From positions 1,235,567 through 1,299,566 of the forward strand of contig OY754980.1 in the NCBI GenBank assembly GCA_963576475.1: DNA of 64,000 bases, written 5' to 3'. Within the stretch, counting starts at the first letter, position 1. Each line of letters begins with the position of its first letter. Below are positions 12,474 through 22,763 of the stretch, one piece after another. The position numbers and the translations under genes are program-made. The DNA is from Molanna angustata. Its lineage: Eukaryota; Arthropoda; Insecta; Trichoptera; Molannidae. The notes under the pieces were generated by a model that saw only the letters and a program-made list of their open reading frames with translations, was not told the DNA's origin and searched no databases.

Positions 12474-13528
12474 AAAAGTAATGTATTAATAACACTTGTT
12501 GTACCCTGTTTAAGTGGTAAATTAATCGCCCAACAGTAATTTTATGCTTCTCTATATTTACAAGATTTACTCAAGACATAGTTTTTGTATTTTTAAATCA
12601 ATTTATTTACTATAAAATAAAACTGGGAAATAAGTCTCTGGACTAAAACTACCAAAACAATGGACGATATTGTTATTATTATTATAAGGGTGCTTTGAGA
12701 CCAATAAGCTACTATCTGCGATCACAATATAATGTCTTCCGTATCACACTAATGTATTAGGTTCAGTTATTATGCATATGCCAAATACCACAATAAAATA
12801 CACTAATACAACATGTCTGTCTGAAAAAGTAAAACATATAAAATTGAATTGTAAGTGCACTTTTAATATACGACAGTAACTGCATATTTGAATTTGTTAG
12901 GTTTAGTCAATTATAAAAATTTGGGGTACAAAACCCTAAAAAATAATAATCATGAAAATCTAATATAAGTTCATTTTATGGATATCCAAAATATCATAGG
13001 AGTATAAAATGTTTGGAGGTATTTAATTAATTGCTATTGTGAATTAGAAATTGATGAACAGGAAGCATGGGATATTTTTTTACTTTTGTTGGACTGCAGA
13101 CTAAGATTTACTTAAGAAACTTGTTATGATATACTGACAGCATAAATAATATTGACTCGTATATCTGACAAAGAAAATTGTTAAGATTTGCCGACAGTAT
13201 AAATTTTATCGACTCGTATCTTTCAGGTTCTATACTCGTAAATTACATTCCTATTTATCAATAACAAAATTAACCAACGTCATCAAGGTACAATAATTGT
13301 TTGCAAGGGAATACAAAATATTACGTTATAATGAGGTGAACTTCTACAGTTTTACAAGTATCAGCACTTATATCAATGAAATATGTTTCTACCAACAAAA
13401 ATAATGTAATTTGATGGAAAACTAGTTAAATAAATATAACTTAATACAATATTCCAACCATGACCATACAAAATAAAGATACTATACACATTATTCTAAA
13501 TGAAACAACATATTTATGAAATAACAAT

Positions 13529-14212
13529 ACATATCGGCATCGGCAACGAGAGTGTCACAACACAAAAAAATGAGTTTTCGGGAAATCGCATTTTCATATT
13601 TCTTGTATCAGAAAATCTCATTTAAATTTACTGAGATGACATATTGGAAACGTAATGTTATATTTAATTAGATTAATTAATGTACTATTATAATATTTTC
13701 ACATACATAAAAATCTTTTGATCAATTGTATATATATATATATTTATTTTTTTTAAAGTTCTACTGATGTGTCTTTTTTTAGACAAAATGAATGATATTT
13801 ACATGAAATAAAACACTTTGTTTAATTATTATATTGTTGTGACTGTTTTATTTGCTATCTTTATAATATTTCATAAGAATTACTCAAAAATATTGTCATA
13901 TCAAAAGTAAACACATGAATGTTACTTACCGCAACAGGGTTATTACACAGGTTATACACAGACACTACTACACACACCAAACGAACGTCCACTCTGTACT
14001 AACGTTGATATGACACTATAGTTGCTGCAGATGTTAGACAACTGGCTCTGTAAAAAAAAGAGTATTTTGCGCCATATCTCGGCAAGGAACTGCACTATAA
14101 TTATGACATTTTTTTTGCAGATAAAGTTCAAGAAAGCTGATCTTATGGCATGCATAAGTCAATTTCGTATTTTTATGTGTTGTGATACTCTCGTTGCCGA
14201 TGTGCGATATGT
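13529..14212. mobile_element. TIR element, about 0.68 kb
   Basis: Left end ACATATCGGCATCGGCAACG followed by AGAGTGTCACAACACA; the reverse complement of the right end reads ACATATCGCACATCGGCAAC followed by GAGAGTATCACAACACA. Short overlapping frames inside show no transposase motif. Confidence 0.75.
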
Positions 14213-14710
14213 TATAAACAAATCAACCATGAATTATTGCATAATATTATATAAATAAAAGATTCCTATTAAAAAAATTACACTATAAAAGTTAGTACTG
14301 TTGAAAATACAAAATACTAAGATTTGATAATAAGACATATAAGTATGTATATTGAGATCCTTATTGCCAGCAAAGAGAATGTGTTATAATTCTCTTTGTT
14401 AAACAGACAGACACTTTTAATGCTTTAACATTGTCATCACAGAAACTTTACATTATAATTAAATAGACACAAACATGTGGATACACTAGAACACTTAGAA
14501 AAATGTTTTGAAACTGTACAATATGTATCATTATCACTTTTGCACAATGTCAGATATTTTATTCTCCAATAAAATGGGACACTGACTTATAAAAGGTAGT
14601 ATAAATTTTGAGACCTTTGTTGCACTTTCGATATAAGTATGCATCAGATAATTTATAGATGTCCATAAAATGATATTGATTTACAATAATTATTGAAAAA
14701 AACGCAATTA

Positions 14711-15167
14711 CTAGTTCTTCTTCTTCTTCTTTGGAGCTGGCCTCGTCTCTAAAGGGTCGAGGAGACGTTGTCTCACACGTTCTATCTGTCGCCTTTCTCG
14801 TGGCTCCATAAGACGTTGCCTTACCCTTTCAATCTGCATCATCAACCTATGCTGGCTTTCTAATCTTTCTAGACATCCTTTGCATATCGTTTTAGGTAAA
14901 GGATCAGAGTGTATGACCTGAAAATTTAACCAATTTAAATGACGAATTGTCAATTTTTCGTACTAGAAACGAGTGGACATCAACAGGGTACCAATTATTT
15001 CAACAAGTTCTTTATATACTTACGTTAACAGGCAAATATTTATTAATTTTCTCGGACAATCCGAGTCTCTTCCCTTCGTCGCCGTAAATATGAATCACAA
15101 CTTTATGCATCTCCGAACAGAGTCTGCAAATGAAACCCGTCAACATTGCTTTATCGATGCTGCCCAT
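14711..15167 (-). CDS. ZAD-domain protein, short, without zinc fingers
   Basis: Two exons: 15024-15167 (48 codons from ATG) and 14711-14917 (68 codons plus stop), joined across a GT-AG intron (donor GTAAGT at 15023, acceptor TTTTCAG before 14917). Reading order: MGSIDKAMLTGFICRLCSEM, a YGDEGKRLGLSEKINKYLP segment, then SDPLPKTICKGCLERLESQH. The paired cysteines CxxC (about residues 14 and 17) and CxxC (about 60 and 63) fit the zinc-binding ZAD domain, an N-terminal dimerisation module of many insect C2H2 factors. After the ZAD come two near-identical basic repeats (IERVRQRLMEPRE / IERVRQRLLDPLE) and a lysine tail ending KKKKKN. No C2H2 fingers follow before the stop. It could be a stand-alone ZAD protein or one isoform of a longer gene. 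Start choice: first ATG in frame just before the first CxxC. Confidence 0.82.
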
Positions 15168-15199
15168 TTTTAAAAATTAATATAAGCTCTACAATTCGT

Positions 15200-15840
15200 A
15201 TGAGCGCAATAAAACAATTTAAGTTTGAAGAAGCACAAATCGCTCGTCTTGAAGGCACATGAAAAAAAATTAGAAAGAAAAACAAAAATGTTGCTAGTTT
15301 CAATAACGAATATTCCTTGTTTTACTGGTTCCCATTGTTTATGTAATATTTCTAGTTCTTACCTTGGAGTAATTAATTTTACATTTTTATTTTTATGGGA
15401 GAGAACCAATACCTACTAGGAAACTTCTAGTAGGTAGGTATTGAGAGAACGCGTTTATCAACAATAAACTTTTTAGTCAGTTAGATACATAGAAAAGAAA
15501 TATAATTGTCAGTTACTTTGTATAGATTTCACCAAGCTTCTTGAACCTTTTCGCCGTGAACTGTTTCAAGTTGTTTTACGATATTATAGTCGTAGATGGA
15601 GGCCGCCATTTGAAAATTTCAAAGATTTTTATACTTTATTTATAAATTCAAATAAGCACGATGGAACTATTACTCCTGTCATCATTGAAGGGCACAGGAC
15701 GTCATTGGCTTTTAAATTAGGGCTTTCGTTCACATAATATGGAACCTCGAGGGGAATATCAATATTGTATGGCAGGTCGCTTCTATCTCACGGCCACCAA
15801 ATCACCGTATAAGGAAATGCCATATTTATTGGTACAATAT
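15200..15840. other. Upstream of the ZAD gene, nothing recognised
   Basis: This probably contains the ZAD gene promoter, but no core promoter motif stands out. A small hairpin (CCTACTAGGAAACTTCTAGTAGG, about 15413-15435) is present. No conserved coding segment. Confidence 0.4.
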
Positions 15841-16010
15841 TTTAGTATCTATAGACACAATATATAATACACGCTGATATATCGAGGAGCTCTCGAGCTT
15901 AAGAGGCTAGCCCTCATCAGACCTAAGCCGTGGAAGAACGGCAGCATTGATGAGAATAGGATGTTATTGCCCCAGAATAGTCTGAGTTTGCTGTCTTTCG
16001 GAGCTAATGT

Positions 16011-16192
16011 GTAATCGAATATTTTTATTATTGCATATGCGCAAACATTGGATTTTTTTTCTCCTACAATTAAATATTCCAACTTCGTCTCTATTGAGAT
16101 AATTAAAAACCTGTTAAAAAAATATCTTTGACTCCCGACACGGAAAAAAATCCAATGTTTGCGCATATGCAATAATAAAAATATTCGATTAC
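16011..16192. repeat. Long stem-loop within a dispersed repeat
   Basis: The left arm (16011-16061), containing TCGAATATTTTTATTATTGC and ATATGCGCAAACATTGGATT, is inverted at 16143-16192. The right arm plus loop matches the end of the repeat copy at 34808-34935, so the left arm looks like a secondary inverted duplication of that end. Confidence 0.75.
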
Positions 16193-16248
16193 TTACACAT
16201 TGGTACAAGTAGGTAAATAAGACAAAATTGACCTTATAAGTCTGGCGC

Positions 16249-16640
16249 AATTCAGGGGTGACTTCTATGCGAAAAATGCATTGTCACCTCAGATATAAGA
16301 ATTGTAGCTTTCATTATTTACAAAAAACCAATTCTCTCAATAGATGGCGTTACAACAAAATAAATAAAAAATAATAAGATTGTTGTTCATAATTTCACAC
16401 ATAGATGGCTGTAGTAAAAATTCCTTATTTTCAATCGAAAAGAATTTCAGTATTAGAATATATAGAACTTTCAAAATTGAATTGATAGGGATCTCATTAA
16501 AAAGGCATAATTGGTGAACGTTGCGCAAGCGCATAAAGTGATCACGTAAACCAGCCGATGACAGGTCGTAAGCCCTGTAGGTGCCTTGATTTCCCGGTTC
16601 TCCTACAATTAAATATTCCAACTTCGTCTCTATTGAGATT
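16249..16640 (+). mobile_element. Dispersed non-coding repeat, copy 1
   Basis: Matches 34461-34830 in the same orientation and 43050-43900 in reverse. Landmarks: TTCAGGGGTGACTTCTATGC, CAATAGATGGCG, CGCATAAAGTGATCACGTAA, CCAGCCGATGACAGGTCGTA and TATTCCAACTTCGTCTCTAT. No coding potential; class undetermined. Confidence 0.75.
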
Positions 16641-17065
16641 GATATATCCAACATGGATAGGTATTTGAACAAAATCACGCGTCGGGTCTCAGACACTACA
16701 GACGTGCATATTTCGCAGAATCCTGCGTAGGTGGTATGTTGGTTTAGCCCCGGAGAACCTTGTCGGTCGCAAGGAAGTGCCAGGCAGGACGCAATAACTT
16801 ATAATTGACACATATGGATATCTTGGCTGGTCCATGGGAACACGCCAACGGTCGAGACATCGAAATGCGACATGGGCGTACCGAAATATTTTGGGTAATC
16901 AGAAAAATAGAAGCGGGAACAAGTCTTAAGAAAAAAAAAAAAAAAAAAAAAAATTGCTTCTGACACAGGAAAATGCTTTCAGAAGAAATTGCTAGTAATC
17001 GCTGGATCCTATTCAATAGAATGGGATATAGCTAATTAGTGTCGGATGATAATTAACGAAATGAC

Positions 17066-17341
17066 AATAAGTAAATAATTAATCGGTAAATAATTTAATT
17101 ACCCATAAGTTATAATTTGGCGGCATAAATAAGAAATCAACAGACAAGCTCACCGTGAATAATAAAAATATTTTCGGTATTTTTAATTTTGGTTTGAGAA
17201 AACAATAAGTAAATAATTAATCGGTAAATAATTTAATTACCCAAAAGTTATAATTTGGCGGCATAAATCAGAAATCAACAGACAAGCTCACCGTGAATAA
17301 TAAAAATATTTTCGGTATTTTTAATTTTGGTTTGAGAAAAC
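17066..17341. repeat. 138-bp tandem duplication
   Basis: Two almost identical 138-bp units begin AATAAGTAAATAATTAATCG at 17066 and 17204. The differences are a few bases (for example ACCCATAAG versus ACCCAAAAG). Confidence 0.9.
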
Positions 17342-17399
17342 ACAGAGATGTTTCGTATTGAACAACATCAAACGACCAAGTAGGTAGAGCTAGTTACGC

Positions 17400-18430
17400 C
17401 ACTGGAATGTCCGTTGGAGAAAGGTGTCAGATTTCGCGAGCCGCTCTAACGGATACGATAAATCAGAAATTAGACGGACGGCGATGTGGCCCGGCAAATC
17501 TAGTTCGTGGGAACGCATGTGGGTCCAGACTGTGTTCGGTCACTATATCACTAGACCACCCCAAGGTATCAAGTTCATAAGTAGGTTCATAGGGTAGGAC
17601 ACATAAATTTGAATGAGACCAGACAAGGAAATATAAGTAGAGGTAGCCAGGGCTTACCCACTGTCGAATCGTTGCGGACCGAAAGGAGATAGAAAACAGG
17701 AAAATTGATTTATTTATTTAATTATTTTAATTTCGGGAACAATACCTACATATTTAACAGTAAACAAAATTAAATAAATTAATGAGCTGGGGAGTAAGCC
17801 AATTACGTGAATGTAGAAATAAACACGTAAGTAAACCAACAGAGTGATGGCTGAAAGAAAAATTACCGATAGGTATAGGGTAATAAATACGTAAATAAAT
17901 AACTAACGCAATCAGAGAAAAGAGATACGAAAAAATAAGTAAACGTAGGAAGTGGTAGACAACCATTTCAGAGGATAAACGGCTAGATAAACAAATAAAT
18001 AAATAAAGAATCGAATGATTAAATAACCCAGGAAAGAAATGAGAGCATGAATAAAATAAAAAAACCTCCCGGTAATAATGACCTAACACTAGAAGGTTAA
18101 GACCCAGTAACGAGTGAAATAGAAATTTAAATCAACCTATTCTTCGCACTACGAAAATATAAAAACAAAAAAAAAAACTACAGTCGAAAAGATCACGACC
18201 CTAGGTTTAATATCTAAATCATCCTCAGAATACCGACATGTATCGATTTTTTTTTTTCGCGCGGGTACCTACGACCCGGTCTGAAAGTACCAAGCTGCAT
18301 ACCTAGAATAATATCCCAGGATATTCACAAAAAACCTCGATTCAAGAGAGACCAAATTAATAGCGACGTTCTAGGACTATGAATTATACGAATAAAGAAA
18401 GGACTTAGCATGTATACACAGACGAATTTT
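17400..18430. other. Repeat-rich block without recognised gene
   Basis: The sequence contains GC-richer patches (17400-17560) and AT-rich purine-biased DNA. Frames here are short and overlap on both strands; none shows a family motif. Possibly part of a decayed larger mobile element. Confidence 0.4.
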
Positions 18431-18454
18431 AACTTTTAACTATACATACATACC

Positions 18455-18730
18455 TACGTACATACTTACAGACCAACACGCCATGGCCCTCACGGGGTAG
18501 GCAAAGAGAACCGAACGCCGCATTTTTCTACCTTGACACACATGCATCGCCTCAGCAACATTCATACATCGTCGGAGACATGTTCGTCTGTGGTTCACGT
18601 TTCTTGCACTTTCATCTTTAAAAATATCGTCTACATGGTCGTGCCAACCCATCTAAATGTGTTAACTTTCATTCTGTTAATTACATCTTTCGGTATCTTA
18701 CTTTCTTTCCTTGTATCTTCATTCTGAACT
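18455..18730 (-). pseudogene. LINE ORF C-terminus (GWHDHV family), second copy
   Basis: Minus-strand translation MGWHDHVDDIFKDESARNVN then CMNVAEAMHVCQGRKM matches the fragment at 3560-3850 by its GWHDHV(N/D)DI core. A further short tail (CGGTAGGCAGGGAGAACCGAACG type) occurs at 19195-19265. Confidence 0.7.
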
Positions 18731-19194
18731 CTGTCATACACCGTTCTGTTACAAAATTACCTACAAATTTTCCTACGACGGTATAAAGCAGTAGGTACTG
18801 TAATTATTCTGGCATTATTTTTTTTTCAACACAAAAATAAATACATACTTCATACATACGCACATCTAAATTACTGCAACCTACCACAAAATCTTACAAA
18901 ATTAACTAACACCAAGACGAATTGAAATAATAGGACTGATTTATATACCTAACGTTACTCTGGGACAGGCTTACATAGCCTAGTAGAGTAGCCTAATCCA
19001 CAAATTAAAATATAGGTATAAATGTATACACTTACGACATACTTTAACCTTTTTAAATTATAGTATAACTTATAATTTTATTTACTACGGTAGAAAGTTA
19101 TATTATGTTAATTGTTATTGTGATACTTGAAAAAAAAGGATTTTAGTAAATAAATAGAAATTAACAATAAGTAAATAATACCAGGCGATACCAT

Positions 19195-19265
19195 GACGGT
19201 CATTGCGTTACCTTGGGTAGGCAGGGAGAACCGAACGCCGGAATTCTCCCTCGACACCTACTCAG
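19195..19265 (-). pseudogene. Short LINE tail of the GWHDHV family
   Basis: Plus-strand GGGTAGGCAGGGAGAACCGA matches the same position in the copies at 3590 and 18495, and similarity stops soon after. Confidence 0.5.
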
Positions 19266-19499
19266 CACGGTTATGAAATTCTTACATAACCCATATCCGA
19301 GATCAGGTGATAGGTGATTATCTGATCGTATGTACTTCCCATATAGGCTATAAGCTATTATGCGCAGAAATATTTGGGCATTCATGCCTGTGTCTGAGCT
19401 GACTTAATTAAAATAAAATAGAATAAGTTGGTGGTTACGGACAGCGGAGGTTTCCATTCTGGTTATTATCAGTATAATAAGGTGGTTTTTAAATAGGTA

Positions 19500-21660
19500 T
19501 TTTAAATATGCGCCAGCCGCTCAGAGGAGACGAGAGCTTTCGTTTCAATACTAGGGGAGACATCTAGCGAAAAATTCGATCAGCTTCGGGAAGCGCTCTG
19601 CTCGACCGACTGTCATAGGTCAGAGACAGCGCGCGAAACTCTATAGATGGCACGAAAAAAAATAAGCCGAGGAAAATCTGAAAGGGGAGGAAATTGGCGC
19701 GAGGGGAGAATATTAAATTAATAATAATAAAAGGGAAGAAAATTGAAGTACAATAAGTTGATTTACGTCCGTAGGGGATACTTTCGCGCTTTGGTTCGGG
19801 ACTCTGATGCAGATCGTTTAGCTGAGGTTAGTAAGCTTGGGGCGCAGGGAAAAGCTTCGCGTCTCGACATACAGAGGGCGAATAGCGATAAAGATAGGAA
19901 AATGATTTTCTCCTTGAGAAAATTCGATTCTTTTTTCTCCAAGCTTCGAAGAAAATTATGGCAGTCATCGAAGTAATAAGAATGAGTTGTTTTATAAAAA
20001 GAAAATGTACCTACGGGAACTTATATTAATTTATGTAACATAGTTAGGATTGGTAGGGCGAAAAGAAAGGAATAAAATAATGATTTTGTCAATAAAATTG
20101 AAATAAAATAATGCTATTGTCAAGGAGAATAAAATAGTTGTTGGGAAGTACCATAATTTTATGTTCCTACAACATATCAGTGTCTAAATAATTTTGTGTG
20201 TTGGGTAATATAGTTAATCAGGATTGGAAATACCTACCTATAGGCACACATTTCTGTATGGAGAAATTATAATGTTATGTTGCTCTGATCATGTAAATAG
20301 TCCATAAGAAGTGTATAAGTGTATAAGATGAAAAAAAAAGAAAAAGTGTATGTGTAACGAAAATTAAAAAGAAAAAAAAGAAAAAGTGTATGTGTAACGA
20401 AAATTAAAAAAAAAGAAAACATAGTGCGTGAACTTTGGCGCGAAAAATCAGTGCGTCCGTACGGGAACACAGGGACAGCCGAGGAACTAGGGGGGAGGGG
20501 CTTGCGGGACGAGATGCCGCCGGTCAATATTAGCGACCGCACGGGATGATCTGGAGCATTCCGATTTCGTCATCGCAACAGTAACAGTCTTCCTTCTCTT
20601 GTTCGCGGGTCTCGCCAGCTAGACCAAGTACCAACGATTCTACCCAACCGTCGTGGACGCATAGCAAATAAAATTTTACAAAGTACTTTACTATAAACCA
20701 GTGAATCAGACCAGCAAGGAAGGAGCCCATTTCAAACATTAAAATTTATATCAGGGCATACGCGGTCGTTACGGTCTACTACAGACTCGCTCTGGCGAGG
20801 TCCCGCGGACGGAGAGAGGCCAACCTACCAGGTTTTATTTCACATTATTTTGTATGTCCACTGAGTCCATTCTACTCCACTCAATTGGAGGGCCATTTTT
20901 TTCCCGCCCTGCCAAGAAGACAACGGCAAGCGCTTCTTTTGGAAAAGAGGCCCTACCCAGGAGACATCCACGCCGCCTCTGTGGTAGGAGGCAATTATTC
21001 GAGGATCATTATCGCCGCCTCTGGAGAGGCCGCCCACGAGGATCACCAGCCATCGCCTCACAGGAGGCCAATACTGCCCTGTTCTCATTTTCGTTTCTTC
21101 ACACTTCGACGTTTTCAACGTTCTTTTTTTTTTAAAGACTCCCTTCGTGTTTTGTGGTGAGCACACACATAGTTTTAAGTATACGTTAAGATCTTAGTAT
21201 AAGTCCTAGTATTTAGAAAACATTGTTTCTTTAGCTTGTAATGTCTTTGTGTGCCTAGATGCTAGTAAATTTTAGTTAACTGAATTGATTTTTTTTCTTC
21301 TCTCTCATATACAATCCCAATCTGAAGCCTGTTTTAATTATAGTTAGTAATTAGGTAATTTTAAGGTTTAATTTAAGTTTTAATTCCCGGGGAGGAATCA
21401 CAGCGACGGCTTGCACCCGATAGCTGGCCGGGCAAACCAACTAGTGGGCGGCGAAGGGCGGCCACCGCCCTGAGCCTAGCAAGTCGTCGAAATCGGCTGT
21501 GCCGATACTCTAGTGCCACCTCAGTGTGAGCACTGAATAAGAAAATAGTTCCCGACAAAACCAATACCCAACTTTCACTTTCAAATAATATTCAAATAAT
21601 TATCAACAACCTCGCAACACCTTCCGACCTTCCCACTGTCCGTCTTTTAAACTCCCCCCG
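19500..21660. other. GC-rich, purine-rich accessory block; unidentified
   Basis: Base composition rises well above the surroundings (for example 19560-19660, 20450-20520, 20870-21060, 21390-21520). Frames at 19743-19976 (+) and 20530-20739 (-) are open but without recognised motifs. A poly-purine stretch at 20317-20420 contains a duplicated GAAAAAGTGTATGTGTAACG. It could be the non-coding 5' region of a decayed retroelement; no LTR pair was found. Confidence 0.35.
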
Positions 21661-21699
21661 GTGTATTAAGATAATTAAAAATCTGCTAATGTGTAATGT

Positions 21700-22760
21700 T
21701 TTTTCCCCGCAAATATTGATGTTTTCAGGGAATATATGTAATGGTACTGGTTATATTTTTTTTGCTGTCATGATACGAAATACGAAAACATTTCCAATTG
21801 TTTCCGATCTATCTTTTGTATTATCCATTAGTGGTGCAAAGTTCGATATTTTTGTAAGATCCTGTCTTTTAAAATCGATTCATGAAATTTATGCGGATCA
21901 TCAATTCGCTCTTCGATTCAATATGATTCAAATATAGCTATCCTTATCTATCGTACATAACATGTACGTAGTATGACAGAGAAAACAAAACCGATTCAAA
22001 ATATGATATGCAAATGTAGGCGTTAAAATGTTTGCATTTCAATGTACTTAATGGTCAATATTGCTTAAATATTTTATGAACCATAATGAATTAGTCGTTA
22101 ATCGAAGATCGCCTTCAAAATAGTATATTCAATTATAGACGTTACGTATTTGTTTTTCAAAGTATGTTGCGGTCAAAATTGCTTAACATATTTAAGAACC
22201 GCAATGAATTAGATTTTATGAACCATAATGAATTAGTTGTGAATCGATGATTGCCATGAGTCGGTATGTGTATCGCATTCTAACGATATATTTTATATGA
22301 GATAGAAAGTGTGAGAGTGATGTCCGGTTCATGAGCGGATCGTTGTGGCAACGTGAACCGTGAGTCACCGATTCAATTTAATGATCCGGTCAAATAATAC
22401 GGATCACTCATTTTTCCCCGTCTCTATTATCCATGTATCGATGTATCAGTGTATTCTATGCCATGTATTATCCGTAGGTTATATTCTGTTTGGGTTATAT
22501 TCTCTTTGATCCGTAGGTTATATTCTCCTTGTTTTGTATCAGAGTATAATATACCTTGTATATGTGTTCTGTGATAATATAATACCTACCTACGGATATT
22601 TTGTATCAGAGTATATAATACTTGTGTTCTGTGATAAGTGATAATACCTATCCGTAGGTATTATATACTCTGATAATACCTATTTACCAGTTAAAGAGTA
22701 TAATATTATGCTTGGAGGAGTAAATATGAATAATATGGGGCCCAGGGTGATGTTGGTGGT
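21700..22760. other. AT-rich stretch 5' of the hAT remnant
   Basis: This contains short internal repeats (TTATATTCTCTTTGATCCGT, TCCGTAGGTTATATTCT, TACCTATCCGTAGGTATTA) forming small inverted pairs around 22560-22690. It is presumably the non-coding 5' part of the hAT element, but its terminal repeat was not identified. Confidence 0.4.
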
Positions 22761-22763
22761 GGT

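Noticed and set aside
16744..17016. Minus frame with a poly-Phe run
   Set aside because: It is opened by a poly-A tract at about 16928-16953; no family similarity.
20840..21166. Overlapping frames of about 90-108 codons on both strands
   Set aside because: These are GC-rich patch frames open on three frames at once, with arginine/proline-rich composition and no recognised motif.
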